A stretch of DNA of 7,429 bases from Butyrivibrio sp. UBA3740 (GTDB lineage: Bacteria > Bacillota > Clostridia > Lachnospirales > Lachnospiraceae), in assembly GCA_002372465.1 (NCBI GenBank), contig DFGW01000014.1, positions 1-7,429 of the forward strand, read 5' to 3'. Both the position numbers and the translations under genes were made by a program. The notes under the pieces were generated by a model. The model did not search any database. It was not told the origin of the DNA and saw only the letters and a program-made list of their open reading frames with translations. Position 1 is the stretch's first letter, and each line of letters begins with the position of its first letter. Below, one piece after another: positions 7,386 to 7,429 of this stretch.

Positions 7386-7429
7386 GACAGCGTTGCGGCA
7401 ATGACCGCCTTGATCGTATGCATGCGGTT
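7382..7429 (-). CDS. argF: Ornithine carbamoyltransferase, last 15 residues (cut by window edge)
   Basis: The visible end reads NRMHTIKAVIAATLS followed by TGA. It closely matches the C terminus of ornithine carbamoyltransferases; E. coli ArgI ends, as I recall, in ENRMHTIKAVMVATLSK. The enzyme transfers the carbamoyl group to ornithine to make citrulline, directly consuming the CarAB product. The stop codon overlaps the carA start as ATGA, so the three genes form a coupled arginine unit. The rest of the gene lies beyond the right edge. The short length leaves some doubt, but the motif is distinctive and the neighbour fits. Its codons (CGC, ACG, GCG, CTG) match the 5' part of carA. Confidence 0.8.
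   Translation of the reverse strand, partial: NRMHTIKAVIAATLS

Noticed and set aside
1..7429. CRISPR arrays, insertion sequences, attachment sites, tRNA or rRNA genes, toxin-antitoxin or defence genes
   Set aside because: I saw no repeated spacers, terminal inverted repeats, transposase or integrase motifs or structural RNA signatures; coding genes occupy nearly the whole window, with the longest gap only 130 bp.

Overview
This window holds one block of genes, all on the minus strand, from what looks like a low-to-moderate GC Clostridia species, probably Lachnospiraceae. That placement is inferred from strong AGGAGG-type ribosome binding sites, a Gram-positive-length carA, and protein matches recalled from memory. 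Read in the direction of transcription (right to left), the order is: the last 15 codons of argF, carA, carB, a small DUF1961/YesU-like gene, aroQ, a membrane-anchored SpoIIE-type PP2C phosphatase, and the first 37 codons of efp.

Right part (about 3031-7429): argF, carA and carB form a translationally coupled unit. argF and carA share an ATGA overlap, and carA and carB share a TGATG overlap. CarA releases ammonia from glutamine, CarB makes carbamoyl phosphate, and ArgF transfers it to ornithine to give citrulline. This arrangement points to arginine supply. The allosteric domain of CarB is intact, and no other CPSase is visible here, so a role in pyrimidine synthesis cannot be excluded.

Middle (2061-3024): the DUF1961 gene starts 6 nt after the carB stop, and aroQ (type II 3-dehydroquinase, shikimate pathway) follows after 49 nt. 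Neither gap holds a convincing promoter or terminator, so both genes are probably carried on the car transcript.

Left part (1-2029): a two-transmembrane sensor phosphatase of the RsbU/SpoIIE kind follows aroQ by 31 nt. efp then begins with its own near-consensus sigma-A promoter. Many Firmicutes have aroQ, an Xaa-Pro peptidase gene and efp together; here the phosphatase sits where the peptidase would be expected.

Most of the window is ordinary metabolism, and I found no undescribed defence or mobile system. The strongest anomaly is inside carA. Its 5' 60% and the argF tail use clearly different codons (CGG/CGC arginine, CCG proline, frequent CpG) from its 3' 40% and carB. The change falls near 6710-6790, over the conserved SNGPGDP region. 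This implies either homologous recombination or a chimeric assembly. Other points of interest are the unusually compact DUF1961 protein and the phosphatase inserted between aroQ and efp.
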